This document shows, one piece after another, positions 1 to 4,937 of a stretch of DNA of 6,221 nt. Position 1 is the first letter of the stretch. Every line of letters begins with the position of its first letter. This DNA is from Acidimicrobiales bacterium (GTDB taxonomy: Bacteria > Actinomycetota > Acidimicrobiia > Acidimicrobiales > Aldehydirespiratoraceae). The notes under the pieces were generated by a model, which was not told where the DNA came from, ran no database searches, and saw only the letters and a program-made list of their open reading frames with translations. Both the position numbers and the translations under genes were made by a program. The stretch lies in NCBI GenBank assembly GCA_021604885.1, contig BQJV01000209.1, positions 1 to 6,221 of the forward strand, given 5' to 3'.

Positions 1-172
1 TCGACCGGCGCGCCTTCACCCGGTCAGTGTCCTCGCCCGAGATGCCGCCGTCGTCCAGTTCGTCGATCGCCGCCGTGATCGCCAGACGCCGCTCCGCCGC
101 ATGCGACTCGACCCGAGCCAGCGCCGCAACCAGCGCCTCGATATCGTCGCGGGTCTTGTTGGTTGGTGTCAC
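1..172 (-). CDS. 5' end of an unidentified protein gene (possible DUF222/HNH type), cut by the window edge
   Basis: Reading leftwards from a GTG at 172, 57 codons run to the window edge without a stop. Most codons end in G or C, as in the neighbouring genes. The visible product begins MTPTNKTRDDIEALVAALAR. It is hydrophilic and predicted helical, with no signal peptide or membrane segment, and continues through an acidic stretch (IDELDDGGISGEDTD) into a basic one (RVKARRS). The frame is closed upstream by a TAA at 215-217. A TTG at 181 is the only other visible start, and neither start has a clear ribosome binding site. Identity is not certain. The layout (Ala/Leu/Arg-rich helix, LDDGG-like turn, basic helix) reminds me of the N-terminus of actinobacterial DUF222/HNH-endonuclease proteins, and some of those are SOS-regulated, which would suit the LexA-like box in front of it. 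That is inference from a short fragment. Confidence 0.6.
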   Translation of the reverse strand, partial: MTPTNKTRDDIEALVAALARVESHAAERRLAITAAIDELDDGGISGEDTDRVKARRS

Positions 173-179
173 CCCCGCC

Positions 180-216
180 AAGGTGGCGTGTACCGCCGTG
201 AACCTGCTGCCACCTT
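180..216. repeat. Inverted repeat around the leftward transcription start
   Basis: AAGGTGGC (180-187) and GCCACCTT (209-216) are perfect 8-bp inverted copies separated by 21 nt. The right arm overlaps the proposed -10 and the left arm lies just upstream of the GTG start. With transcription starting near 205, only the inner part would be transcribed, so this is more likely a DNA-level dyad or chance than an RNA hairpin. Confidence 0.35.
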
Positions 217-241
217 ACACGAACACACGTTCGCTTTACAA
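212..241 (-). promoter_or_regulatory. Candidate promoter for the leftward partial gene
   Basis: On the - strand a TTGTAA (-35, plus positions 236-241) is followed after 18 nt by TAAGGT (-10, positions 212-217), which fits the actinobacterial TAnnnT pattern. Transcription would start near 205, giving a leader of about 33 nt before the GTG at 172. The patch is visibly AT-richer than the flanking genes and starts 6 nt downstream of the glycosyltransferase stop codon, so the partial gene may have its own transcription start. The assignment rests on motif and spacing only. Confidence 0.45.
220..233. promoter_or_regulatory. Candidate LexA/SOS operator
   Basis: CGAACACACGTTCG is a perfect 5-bp dyad (CGAAC/GTTCG) around ACAC. 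It matches every position of the Gram-positive SOS box CGAAC-RNRY-GTTCG known from Bacillus and close to the mycobacterial LexA site. It lies wholly within the 18-nt spacer between the proposed -35 and -10 of the leftward gene, where bound LexA would block RNA polymerase. Binding is inferred, not shown. Confidence 0.6.
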
Positions 242-247
242 CCCCGA

Positions 248-1168
248 CTACTCGTCGACGCGCACCGGCTTCGGCCGCGGGTGCGTCGGCGTGAGGATCT
301 TCTTCATCGGGCGGAACATCGCGCTGATCGCGGCGCGGTCGCGCCGGCGCAGCGCCCACGCGGCGAGCGCGACGCGCGCGAATTGCGCGGCCACCCGGCC
401 GTGGTGCTTGTGGAACCAGCGGACGCGTGACTCCATGAGGAGGAAGTCGGTGCCGGTCGAGACCTGGTCGGCCGCGGTGCCGCCGATGTGCATGACGGTC
501 GCGCCGGGGTCGTATTCGATGCGGCCGCCGGCCTCGGTGACGCGGACCATGTAGTCGACCTCCTCGCCGTAGAGGAAGAAGCGTTCGTCGAGCCCGCCGA
601 GTTCGCGGAAGAGCGCGAGCGGCGTGGCGAAGCACGCGCCCGAGACGACGTCCACCGCAACAGGCACGGTGGCCGTGGAGGCCCCGCCGTCGCTGTCCGG
701 GTCGAGCCGGTCCGAGACCTTGTGCAGACCGGCCGCCACGACGAACTGGTCCCGCACGGTCGCCCGGCGTCGGACCGACCGGGTGACGGCCCCCGACGCA
801 TCGGTGAGACGCGGAGCCGCGATTCCGAGGCCGCCGCGCACACGGTCGGCGAGGTGGCGCAGGTCGTCGGCGCCGGCCACACAGTCGGGGTTGAGGAGAA
901 CCAGCACGTCCCTGGTCGCCGCGGCGGCGCCCGCGTTGACGCCGCCGGCGAAGCCGCAGTTGCCGCCGGTCCGGATCCGGATCGCGTCGGGCGCCGCGGC
1001 CGCGGCGACGCCGAGGCTGTCGTCCGCGCTGTCGTTGTCGGCCACGATGATCTCGACGTCGTCGAGTCCGGTGAGCTCCGCGAGAAGCGGCGCGAGCGTG
1101 GCGCTACTGTTCCACGTCACGACGACGATCGAGAGTCCGGGTTCGGTCGTCGCGGCGGTGCTGGTCAT
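248..1168 (-). CDS. Family 2 glycosyltransferase, rhamnosyltransferase (WbbL-like) type
   Basis: A complete 306-residue GT-A fold glycosyltransferase that would transfer a sugar from a nucleotide-sugar donor to a growing cell-surface glycan at the cytoplasmic face of the membrane. Visible in order: the first strand SIVVVTWNS (13-21), the nucleotide-binding DNDSADDS (44-51), the glycine-rich GGNCGFAGGVNAG (68-80), LLNPDC (91-96) at the DxD-type metal site, SGACF (176-180), DERFFLYGEEVDY (194-206) with the acidic residues of the expected catalytic region, and MHIGG (226-230). This motif set is that of the dTDP-rhamnosyltransferase/WbbL-like group of GT2; donor and acceptor cannot be read from sequence. 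The length is normal for single-domain members, there is no membrane segment, and the C-terminus is basic. It is divergent from the ATP synthase genes, with which it has no known functional link. A TAGGGT at 1180-1185 on its strand could be a -10 giving a nearly leaderless mRNA. Confidence 0.88.
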   Translation of the reverse strand: MTSTAATTEPGLSIVVVTWNSSATLAPLLAELTGLDDVEIIVADNDSADDSLGVAAAAAPDAIRIRTGGNCGFAGGVNAGAAAATRDVLVLLNPDCVAGADDLRHLADRVRGGLGIAAPRLTDASGAVTRSVRRRATVRDQFVVAAGLHKVSDRLDPDSDGGASTATVPVAVDVVSGACFATPLALFRELGGLDERFFLYGEEVDYMVRVTEAGGRIEYDPGATVMHIGGTAADQVSTGTDFLLMESRVRWFHKHHGRVAAQFARVALAAWALRRRDRAAISAMFRPMKKILTPTHPRPKPVRVDE

Positions 1169-1219
1169 GATCGGGGGTCACCCTAGTGCTGTCGACGCGG
1201 CCACTGGCTGTGATCAGGG

Positions 1220-1248
1220 TTGCCTCGTTCCGGCCGCGCGGGTAGGTT
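1220..1248 (+). promoter_or_regulatory. Candidate promoter of the ATP synthase operon
   Basis: TTGCCT (1220-1225) and TAGGTT (1243-1248) are separated by exactly 17 nt and fit an actinobacterial housekeeping promoter (TTGnCn and TAnnnT). Transcription would start near 1254-1256, about 60 nt before the first start codon at 1316. This is the best-spaced pair I found in the 147-nt divergent region 1169-1315, which otherwise holds no gene. Confidence 0.45.
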
Positions 1249-1263
1249 GTGAATGGTTTCACG
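1248..1263. promoter_or_regulatory. CRP/FNR-family-like operator at the ATP synthase promoter
   Basis: TGTGAATGGTTTCACG matches the CRP-type consensus TGTGA-N6-TCACA at 9 of 10 defined positions. Its inner dyad is GTGAA/TTCAC (1249-1253 and 1258-1262). It begins at the last base of the proposed -10, so its centre falls near +1, a position that would favour repression. Actinobacterial CRP-type regulators (mycobacterial Crp, corynebacterial GlxR) recognise this half-site and influence respiratory genes. A chance match cannot be excluded. Confidence 0.4.
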
Positions 1264-1288
1264 AGCGGGCAATGGGGCCCGCCGGCCA

Positions 1289-1309
1289 GCGGTCCCGCAC
1301 CGCATGAGG
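1289..1309 (+). promoter_or_regulatory. GC hairpin and ribosome binding site ahead of the first operon gene
   Basis: GCGGT (1289-1293) and ACCGC (1299-1303) can form a tight 5-bp stem with a 5-nt loop. It is followed at once by GAGG (1306-1309), 6 nt before the ATG at 1316. The Shine-Dalgarno position decides for this start over the upstream in-frame ATGs at 1253 and 1304. A role for the hairpin in translation is conjecture. Confidence 0.4.
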
Positions 1310-1315
1310 TCCCCG

Positions 1316-1639
1316 ATGGCACGGAACGCGCAGCGCGAGCTTCAAGAAGCCCTCTGGCGATCCAGCGGTGGCTACGACCTCGTGCTCGGCCCCGTGATTC
1401 TGTCGCTCGGTGGACTCTGGCTCGACCGGCGATTCGAGACGACGCCGCTGTTCACCATCGGCCTGCTTCTCTTCGGTGCGGTCGGCGCCGCGACGAAGAT
1501 CTACTACGAGTGGAAGCGGGGCATGGAGGCGGCGGCGGGCGAACGTGATCGCATGCTCGCCGAGGCCGCGGAGCTCCGCGCCCGAGCCCGCGCCGCCAAG
1601 GTCGCCGAGCGCGTCGCCGACGAGGGGGTTGCCTCGTGA
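1316..1639 (+). CDS. atpZ: AtpZ/AtpI-family membrane protein, first gene of the ATP synthase operon
   Basis: A 107-residue protein with two predicted membrane helices (about 19-37 and 43-64), an Asp in the short connecting loop (LDRRF, 36-40), and a charged, Ala/Arg/Glu-rich C-terminal helix (about 65-103) likely in the cytoplasm. The pattern GGYDLVLGPVILSLGGLWLD, then TTP, then a second glycine-bearing helix is typical of AtpZ (ATPase gene 1 family), usually found at the head of atp operons. In Bacillus, AtpZ together with AtpI has been linked to Mg2+/Ca2+ transport supporting the synthase; whether that holds here is unknown. The start at 1316 is chosen because GAGG lies 6 nt upstream; starting at 1253 would add 21 residues that do not look like this family. 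The gene ends in a GTGA overlap with the next gene. Confidence 0.75.
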   Translation: MARNAQRELQEALWRSSGGYDLVLGPVILSLGGLWLDRRFETTPLFTIGLLLFGAVGAATKIYYEWKRGMEAAAGERDRMLAEAAELRARARAAKVAERVADEGVAS

Positions 1640-2154
1640 ACGGTTTCCCGACGACCGCGCAACCGAACGTGCTCGCCCAACGCCTTGAGGGCCCCTCACC
1701 GGCCGTCGCCGTGGCGAAGGACCTCGCCCGCCGCGGCACGATGATCGCCCCGATCTCGATCATCATCGGGGCCCTCTTCTGGGGCACCGACGGCGCCGTC
1801 TCCGTGGCTCTCGGGCTCGGCATCGTGGTCGTCAACTTCCTGCTCGCCGCAGCGATGCTCGGGTGGGCCGCCCGCATCTCGCTCGCCGTGATGGCGGGTG
1901 CGGCCCTGTTCGGATTCCTCATCCGACTCGGCCTGATCACCGTCGTCGTGCTACTTGTACGCAACGAGCCATGGGTCGAGTTGGTCCCGCTCGGTCTATC
2001 CCTGATCATTTCTCATCTCGGATTGCTCTTCTGGGAGATGCGTTTCGTGTCGGCTTCGCTAGCCTTCCCCGGGCTCAAGCCGCCGGCCAACGAACGTCGC
2101 ATCGTCGTCGAGCAGCCTGAGACGGGCAACGTCCAGCAACAGGAGCAAACGTGA
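1636..2154 (+). CDS. atpI: AtpI-like ATP synthase accessory protein (subunit I)
   Basis: A 172-residue protein with four predicted membrane helices (about 35-51, 55-75, 82-107, 115-135), a hydrophilic N-terminus and a glutamine-rich C-terminal tail (PETGNVQQQEQT). Topology, length and position immediately before atpB identify it as a divergent AtpI/subunit I protein. In other bacteria AtpI is not part of the finished enzyme; it helps assemble or stabilise the c-ring and has been proposed to work with AtpZ in Mg2+ uptake. The GTG start at 1636 overlaps the previous stop in the sequence GTGA and is preceded by the G-rich GAGGGGGTT (1622-1630), so translation is probably coupled. Its own stop is likewise inside a GTGA shared with atpB. 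Sequence conservation in this family is low, so the call rests mainly on topology and context. Confidence 0.75.
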   Translation: MNGFPTTAQPNVLAQRLEGPSPAVAVAKDLARRGTMIAPISIIIGALFWGTDGAVSVALGLGIVVVNFLLAAAMLGWAARISLAVMAGAALFGFLIRLGLITVVVLLVRNEPWVELVPLGLSLIISHLGLLFWEMRFVSASLAFPGLKPPANERRIVVEQPETGNVQQQEQT

Positions 2155-2921
2155 TTTTCGGAGCCGTGGAGTTCCCACCGATCGAGAACGTGATCGAGTG
2201 GCCGGCGTTCCTTTTCAAGGACAGCGACTACTTCGCCTTCAACAAGATCGGTCTGATTTACGGACTGGGCTTCCTGATCCCGACGGTGATCTTCCTGCTC
2301 GCCGCTCGTGGTGACGGCCTCGTCCCCCGTGGGTTCCGCACCGTCGCCGAGGGCATCGTCGAGTTCATCGACACCCAGATCGTCCAGGCAGCCATCGGCC
2401 CCGACGGCCGCCGTTACATGCCGCTGCTGACCTCACTGTTCCTCTTCATCTTCCTGGGCAACATCACCGAGGTCATCCCGTTCTTCCAGATGCCGGGCAA
2501 CGCCCGCATGGCCGCCCCGCTCGTGCTCGCGCTGATCGTCTACGCCACCTGGATCTCGGTGGGCGTCAAGCACAACGGCATCGGCTACATCAAGGAAGTC
2601 CTCGTGCCGCCGGGCGTGCCGAAGCCGCTCTACATCCTGGTCACGCCGATCGAGTTCCTGTCGAACTTCCTGATCCGACCCTTCAGCCATGCGGTCCGAC
2701 TCTTCGCGAACATGCTCGCCGGCCACATCCTGCTCGTCACCTTCTCGGTGCTGTGCATCGCCGTGTTCTCGGCGTCGGCGCTCATCGTGGTGGAGATCGG
2801 CACCTTCTCCGGCCTGCTCGCCTTCACCGCCTTCGAAGTCGGCGTGTCGCTGATCCAGGCGTTCGTCTTCACGATTCTCACCGCCGTCTACATCGGCATG
2901 GCGTTGCACCCGTCGCACTGA
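2151..2921 (+). CDS. atpB: ATP synthase Fo subunit a
   Basis: Complete 256-residue subunit a, the stationary half of the proton channel. The conserved core RPFSHAVRLFANMLAGHILL spans 176-195. R183 is the essential arginine (E. coli R210) that faces the c-ring carboxylates. H192 occupies the E. coli E219 position and E229 the E. coli H245 position, counted from R183 and from the conserved QAF (Q236), so the His/Glu pair is swapped relative to E. coli. The QAFVF-TILTAVYIGMAL ending (236-252) is the usual last helix. Several other membrane helices are evident (about 32-51, 91-110, 120-139, 196-215). The GTG start at 2151 has AGGAG (2141-2145) 5 nt upstream and overlaps the previous stop as GTGA. 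No residues expected for function are missing. Confidence 0.97.
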   Translation: MIFGAVEFPPIENVIEWPAFLFKDSDYFAFNKIGLIYGLGFLIPTVIFLLAARGDGLVPRGFRTVAEGIVEFIDTQIVQAAIGPDGRRYMPLLTSLFLFIFLGNITEVIPFFQMPGNARMAAPLVLALIVYATWISVGVKHNGIGYIKEVLVPPGVPKPLYILVTPIEFLSNFLIRPFSHAVRLFANMLAGHILLVTFSVLCIAVFSASALIVVEIGTFSGLLAFTAFEVGVSLIQAFVFTILTAVYIGMALHPSH

Positions 2922-2989
2922 GCCCGTCTCACCCCTTCGTTTCTTCCCAACCACTCTTTCCAAACCAAACAATCCAGGAGAGCACCCAA
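2922..2989 (+). promoter_or_regulatory. G-poor leader and strong ribosome binding site for atpE
   Basis: This 68-nt gap is the longest inside the operon. It contains only three G residues before the Shine-Dalgarno (2922, 2926, 2939), and 2940-2976 has none, being C/T/A-rich and so poorly able to form structure. AGGAGAG (2976-2982) lies 7 nt before the ATG. This resembles the translational enhancer region known before E. coli atpE and would help produce the excess of subunit c needed for the ring. I see no promoter or terminator in it. Confidence 0.55.
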
Positions 2990-3277
2990 ATGAGCACCCT
3001 GAGCCAGGTTGCGGCCCTCGCCGCCGAGGCCACCGACACGGCAGCTGATGACCTCAAGAACGCCAACGCCGCCACCGGCGCCGGCTTCGCCTACGGCCTC
3101 GCGGCCATCGGCCCGGGCATCGGCATCGGCTACCTCGTCGGTCAGGCCGTCCAGGCCATGGCCCGTCAGCCCGAGTCCGCCGGTCAAGTCCAGACCACCA
3201 TGTTCCTCGGCATCGCCTTCACCGAGGCCCTCGCCCTCATCGGCTTCGTGGTCTTCATTCTGCTGAAGTTCGTCTGA
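2990..3277 (+). CDS. atpE: ATP synthase Fo subunit c (proton-binding ring subunit)
   Basis: A 95-residue hairpin protein that forms the rotating c-ring. Helix 1 carries the glycine pattern GLAAIGPGIGIG (36-47), the polar loop is ARQPESAG (58-65), and helix 2 contains FTEALALIGF (77-86) with E79 as the ion-carrying carboxylate. The extra Na+ ligands of the Ilyobacter c subunit are absent (Gln32 is I46 here and Ser66 is A80), so the ring should be H+-specific. Mycobacterial Asp28 corresponds to I46. The N-terminus before helix 1 is about 20 residues longer than in the usual 70-80-residue c subunits and is Ala-rich and acidic (E13, D16, D20, D21); it should face the outside. No other Met or suitable start exists downstream before helix 1, and the strong Shine-Dalgarno fits the ATG at 2990, so the extension looks genuine. 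Confidence 0.96.
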   Translation: MSTLSQVAALAAEATDTAADDLKNANAATGAGFAYGLAAIGPGIGIGYLVGQAVQAMARQPESAGQVQTTMFLGIAFTEALALIGFVVFILLKFV

Positions 3278-3287
3278 GGTACCCGTC

Positions 3288-3815
3288 GTGAACCTGATGT
3301 TGGTCCTTGCCGCTGAGAGCACGGAGGACCCGCCGAATCCCGTCATCCCTGAGGTGAACGAGATCGTGTGGGCCGCCATCTTCTTCATCGCGCTCTGGAT
3401 GCTGATGAAGTACGTCCTCCTCCCGCCCATCCAGCGGGCCATGGAGAACCGCTCGTCGACGATCCAGGGTGACCGCGACGCCGCCGATGCGGCGACGTCC
3501 GCATTGGGTTCCACGCGCCGTGACTACGAGGCATCCCTGGCTGCGGCTCGCAGCGAGGCGTCCGACATCATCGCCGCGGCCCGAGGTCGTGCCGATGAGC
3601 AGCGGGCGGCCAAGCAGGCCGAGGCCGACGCCGAGATCGCGGAGCTGCGTCGTTCGGCGCAGGCCGAGATCGACGAGGCCCGAGCATCCGCGCTGCGGGG
3701 CATGCGGGGCGATGTCGCCTCGCTCGCCGTCGGCGCTGCCGGTGTGGTCCTCGGTCGTGAGCTCGACGCCGGTTCTCAGCAGTCCGTCATCGACCAGGCC
3801 CTCGCGGCCGACTGA
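3288..3815 (+). CDS. atpF: ATP synthase Fo subunit b' (first of two b-type stator subunits)
   Basis: A 175-residue stator protein: a short external N-terminus (begins MNLMLVLAAE), one membrane helix at about 25-46 (IVWAAIFFIALWML...), then a long charged helix (about 50-140) rich in Ala, Glu, Arg and Asp for coiled-coil dimerisation, and a C-terminal segment SLAVGAAGVVLGRELD (145-160) of the kind that contacts delta. The GTG at 3288 is chosen because TGAGGT (3275-3280), overlapping the atpE stop, lies 7 nt upstream; the ATG three codons later would be 16 nt away. It lies between atpE and a second b-type gene, the order atpE-b'-b-delta known from cyanobacteria and other b/b' enzymes, so I call this copy b'. 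Which copy is functionally b' is inferred from order only. Confidence 0.9.
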   Translation: MNLMLVLAAESTEDPPNPVIPEVNEIVWAAIFFIALWMLMKYVLLPPIQRAMENRSSTIQGDRDAADAATSALGSTRRDYEASLAAARSEASDIIAAARGRADEQRAAKQAEADAEIAELRRSAQAEIDEARASALRGMRGDVASLAVGAAGVVLGRELDAGSQQSVIDQALAAD

Positions 3816-3827
3816 TCGGAGACTCCC

Positions 3828-4361
3828 ATGTCCAATCTGACGGCGATCCTTGCCGCCGAAGGTCCCAACGGGAACTTCATCCCGAGCGACATCAACGAGC
3901 TCTACTGGGGCTCGGTCGCCTTCGGCATCATCTTCGTCATCTTCTTGTGGAAGGGCGTGCCCGCCATCAAGAGCGCGATGCAGGGCCGTACCGCCCGCAT
4001 CGAGGACGAACTCGCAGCCGCCAAGGCTGCGAAGGCCGATGCCGAAGCCGAGCTGGCCACGCTCTCCGGGCAGCTCGGTGACGCTGACGCCGAAGCGGCG
4101 AAGATCATCGCCGAGGCGCGAGACCAGGCCGCCAAGCTCGAGACGGACCTCACCGCGAAAGCCGAGTCCGACATCGCCGAGGCGAAGGAACGGTCGAGCA
4201 TCGAGATCCAGGCCCAGCGCGACCAGGCCCTCAGTGATCTCCGGGCGGCCGTCGCCGACCAGGCCCGCACCGCTGCCGATGCGGTCGTGCGTTCCAACCT
4301 CGACGACGCGTCCACCCAGTCCGCCCTGATCGACGACTACATCAGTCAGCTCGCCCGCTGA
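3828..4361 (+). CDS. atpF: ATP synthase Fo subunit b (second b-type stator subunit)
   Basis: A 177-residue protein with the same plan as its neighbour: an N-terminus beginning MSNLTAILAAE with IPSDINELYW (18-27), one membrane helix (about 25-43), a long Ala/Glu/Lys/Asp-rich coiled coil (about 50-150) and a C-terminal end DAVVRSNLDDASTQSALIDD (151-170) typical of b subunits. GGAG (3818-3821) lies 6 nt before the ATG, and 12 nt separate it from the previous gene. The two proteins share the N-terminal pattern LAAE...N..IP..NE..W but differ in most of the coiled coil, as expected of an old duplication forming a heterodimeric peripheral stalk. Being next to atpH, this copy is the likelier canonical b. 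There is no fusion to delta, unlike in mycobacteria. Confidence 0.92.
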   Translation: MSNLTAILAAEGPNGNFIPSDINELYWGSVAFGIIFVIFLWKGVPAIKSAMQGRTARIEDELAAAKAAKADAEAELATLSGQLGDADAEAAKIIAEARDQAAKLETDLTAKAESDIAEAKERSSIEIQAQRDQALSDLRAAVADQARTAADAVVRSNLDDASTQSALIDDYISQLAR

Positions 4362-4378
4362 CCCACAGGAACAGAACC

Positions 4379-4903
4379 ATGAGCGACACCATCGACGGAT
4401 ATGCAGAGGCTCTCCTCGCCGTCGTGCGCGCCGAGGGTGCCAGCGGTGCGGACGACGAGATCTTCCGCTTCGCCCAGGCACTCGAGGCCAACGACGAACT
4501 CCGCAACACCCTGTCCGACCCGTACGTGCCGGCCGAACGCCGCCAGCAGATCGTCGAGGACCTGCTGCAGGGCAAAGCATCCAACGTGACCTCCGCCGCC
4601 GTGTCCCTCGTGGTCGGTGCCGGTCGGGCCGCGGAGCTGCCGGCGATCGCCCGGGCCCTCGTGGCCAAGGGCGCGGCCGCCGGTGGCAAGCATGTCGCCG
4701 AGGTTCGTTCCGCCGTCGCCCTGAGCGACGATCAGAAGACCCGTCTGGCGGCCTCGCTCAAGAGCGCCACCGGCAAGGATGTCGAGATCAAGGTCATCAT
4801 CGATCCCTCCGTGCTCGGGGGAGTGGTGACCACGATCGGTGACACCGTCATCGATGGAAGTGTCCGTAGCCGCCTCGCACAGGTCAAGAGCCACCTCGGC
4901 TGA
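4379..4903 (+). CDS. atpH: ATP synthase F1 subunit delta (OSCP)
   Basis: A complete 174-residue delta subunit that joins the peripheral stalk to the top of the alpha3-beta3 head. The N-terminal six-helix domain (about 1-105) includes YAEALLAVV (8-16), FAQALEANDELRNTLSDPYV (31-50) and the following helices. The C-terminal domain shows the family signature VIIDPSVLGGVVTTIGDTVI (139-158) followed by DGSVRSRLAQVK (159-170). The length is that of a stand-alone delta, with no b-type N-terminal fusion. AGGA (4367-4370) is 8 nt before the ATG. Codon use matches the neighbours, and nothing is missing or broken. Confidence 0.96.
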   Translation: MSDTIDGYAEALLAVVRAEGASGADDEIFRFAQALEANDELRNTLSDPYVPAERRQQIVEDLLQGKASNVTSAAVSLVVGAGRAAELPAIARALVAKGAAAGGKHVAEVRSAVALSDDQKTRLAASLKSATGKDVEIKVIIDPSVLGGVVTTIGDTVIDGSVRSRLAQVKSHLG

Positions 4904-4937
4904 CCTGCATATTTCGCAGAGAGAGATACAGAACAAC

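Noticed and set aside
27..554. Long + strand open frame opposite the partial gene and the glycosyltransferase
   Set aside because: Low-complexity Ser/Ala/Arg-rich product without family features, antisense to a clearly real GT2 gene; a shadow of high GC content.
1253..1315. Upstream in-frame ATGs at 1253 and 1304 as the start of the atpZ-like gene
   Set aside because: The ATG at 1253 lies about at the proposed transcription start and would add a basic, non-conserved extension. Only the ATG at 1316 has a well-placed GAGG.
3255..4580. 441-codon - strand open frame opposite the b', b and atpH genes
   Set aside because: Gly/Arg/Asp-rich mirror of GC-rich coding sequence. The + strand frames encode recognisable stator subunits with ribosome binding sites.
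4904..4937. Short CTGC/GCAG hairpin and AT-rich patch before atpA as a possible terminator or internal promoter
   Set aside because: A 4-bp stem without a T-run cannot be supported as a terminator, and no -35 is found at the right distance. It is more likely just the atpA leader.
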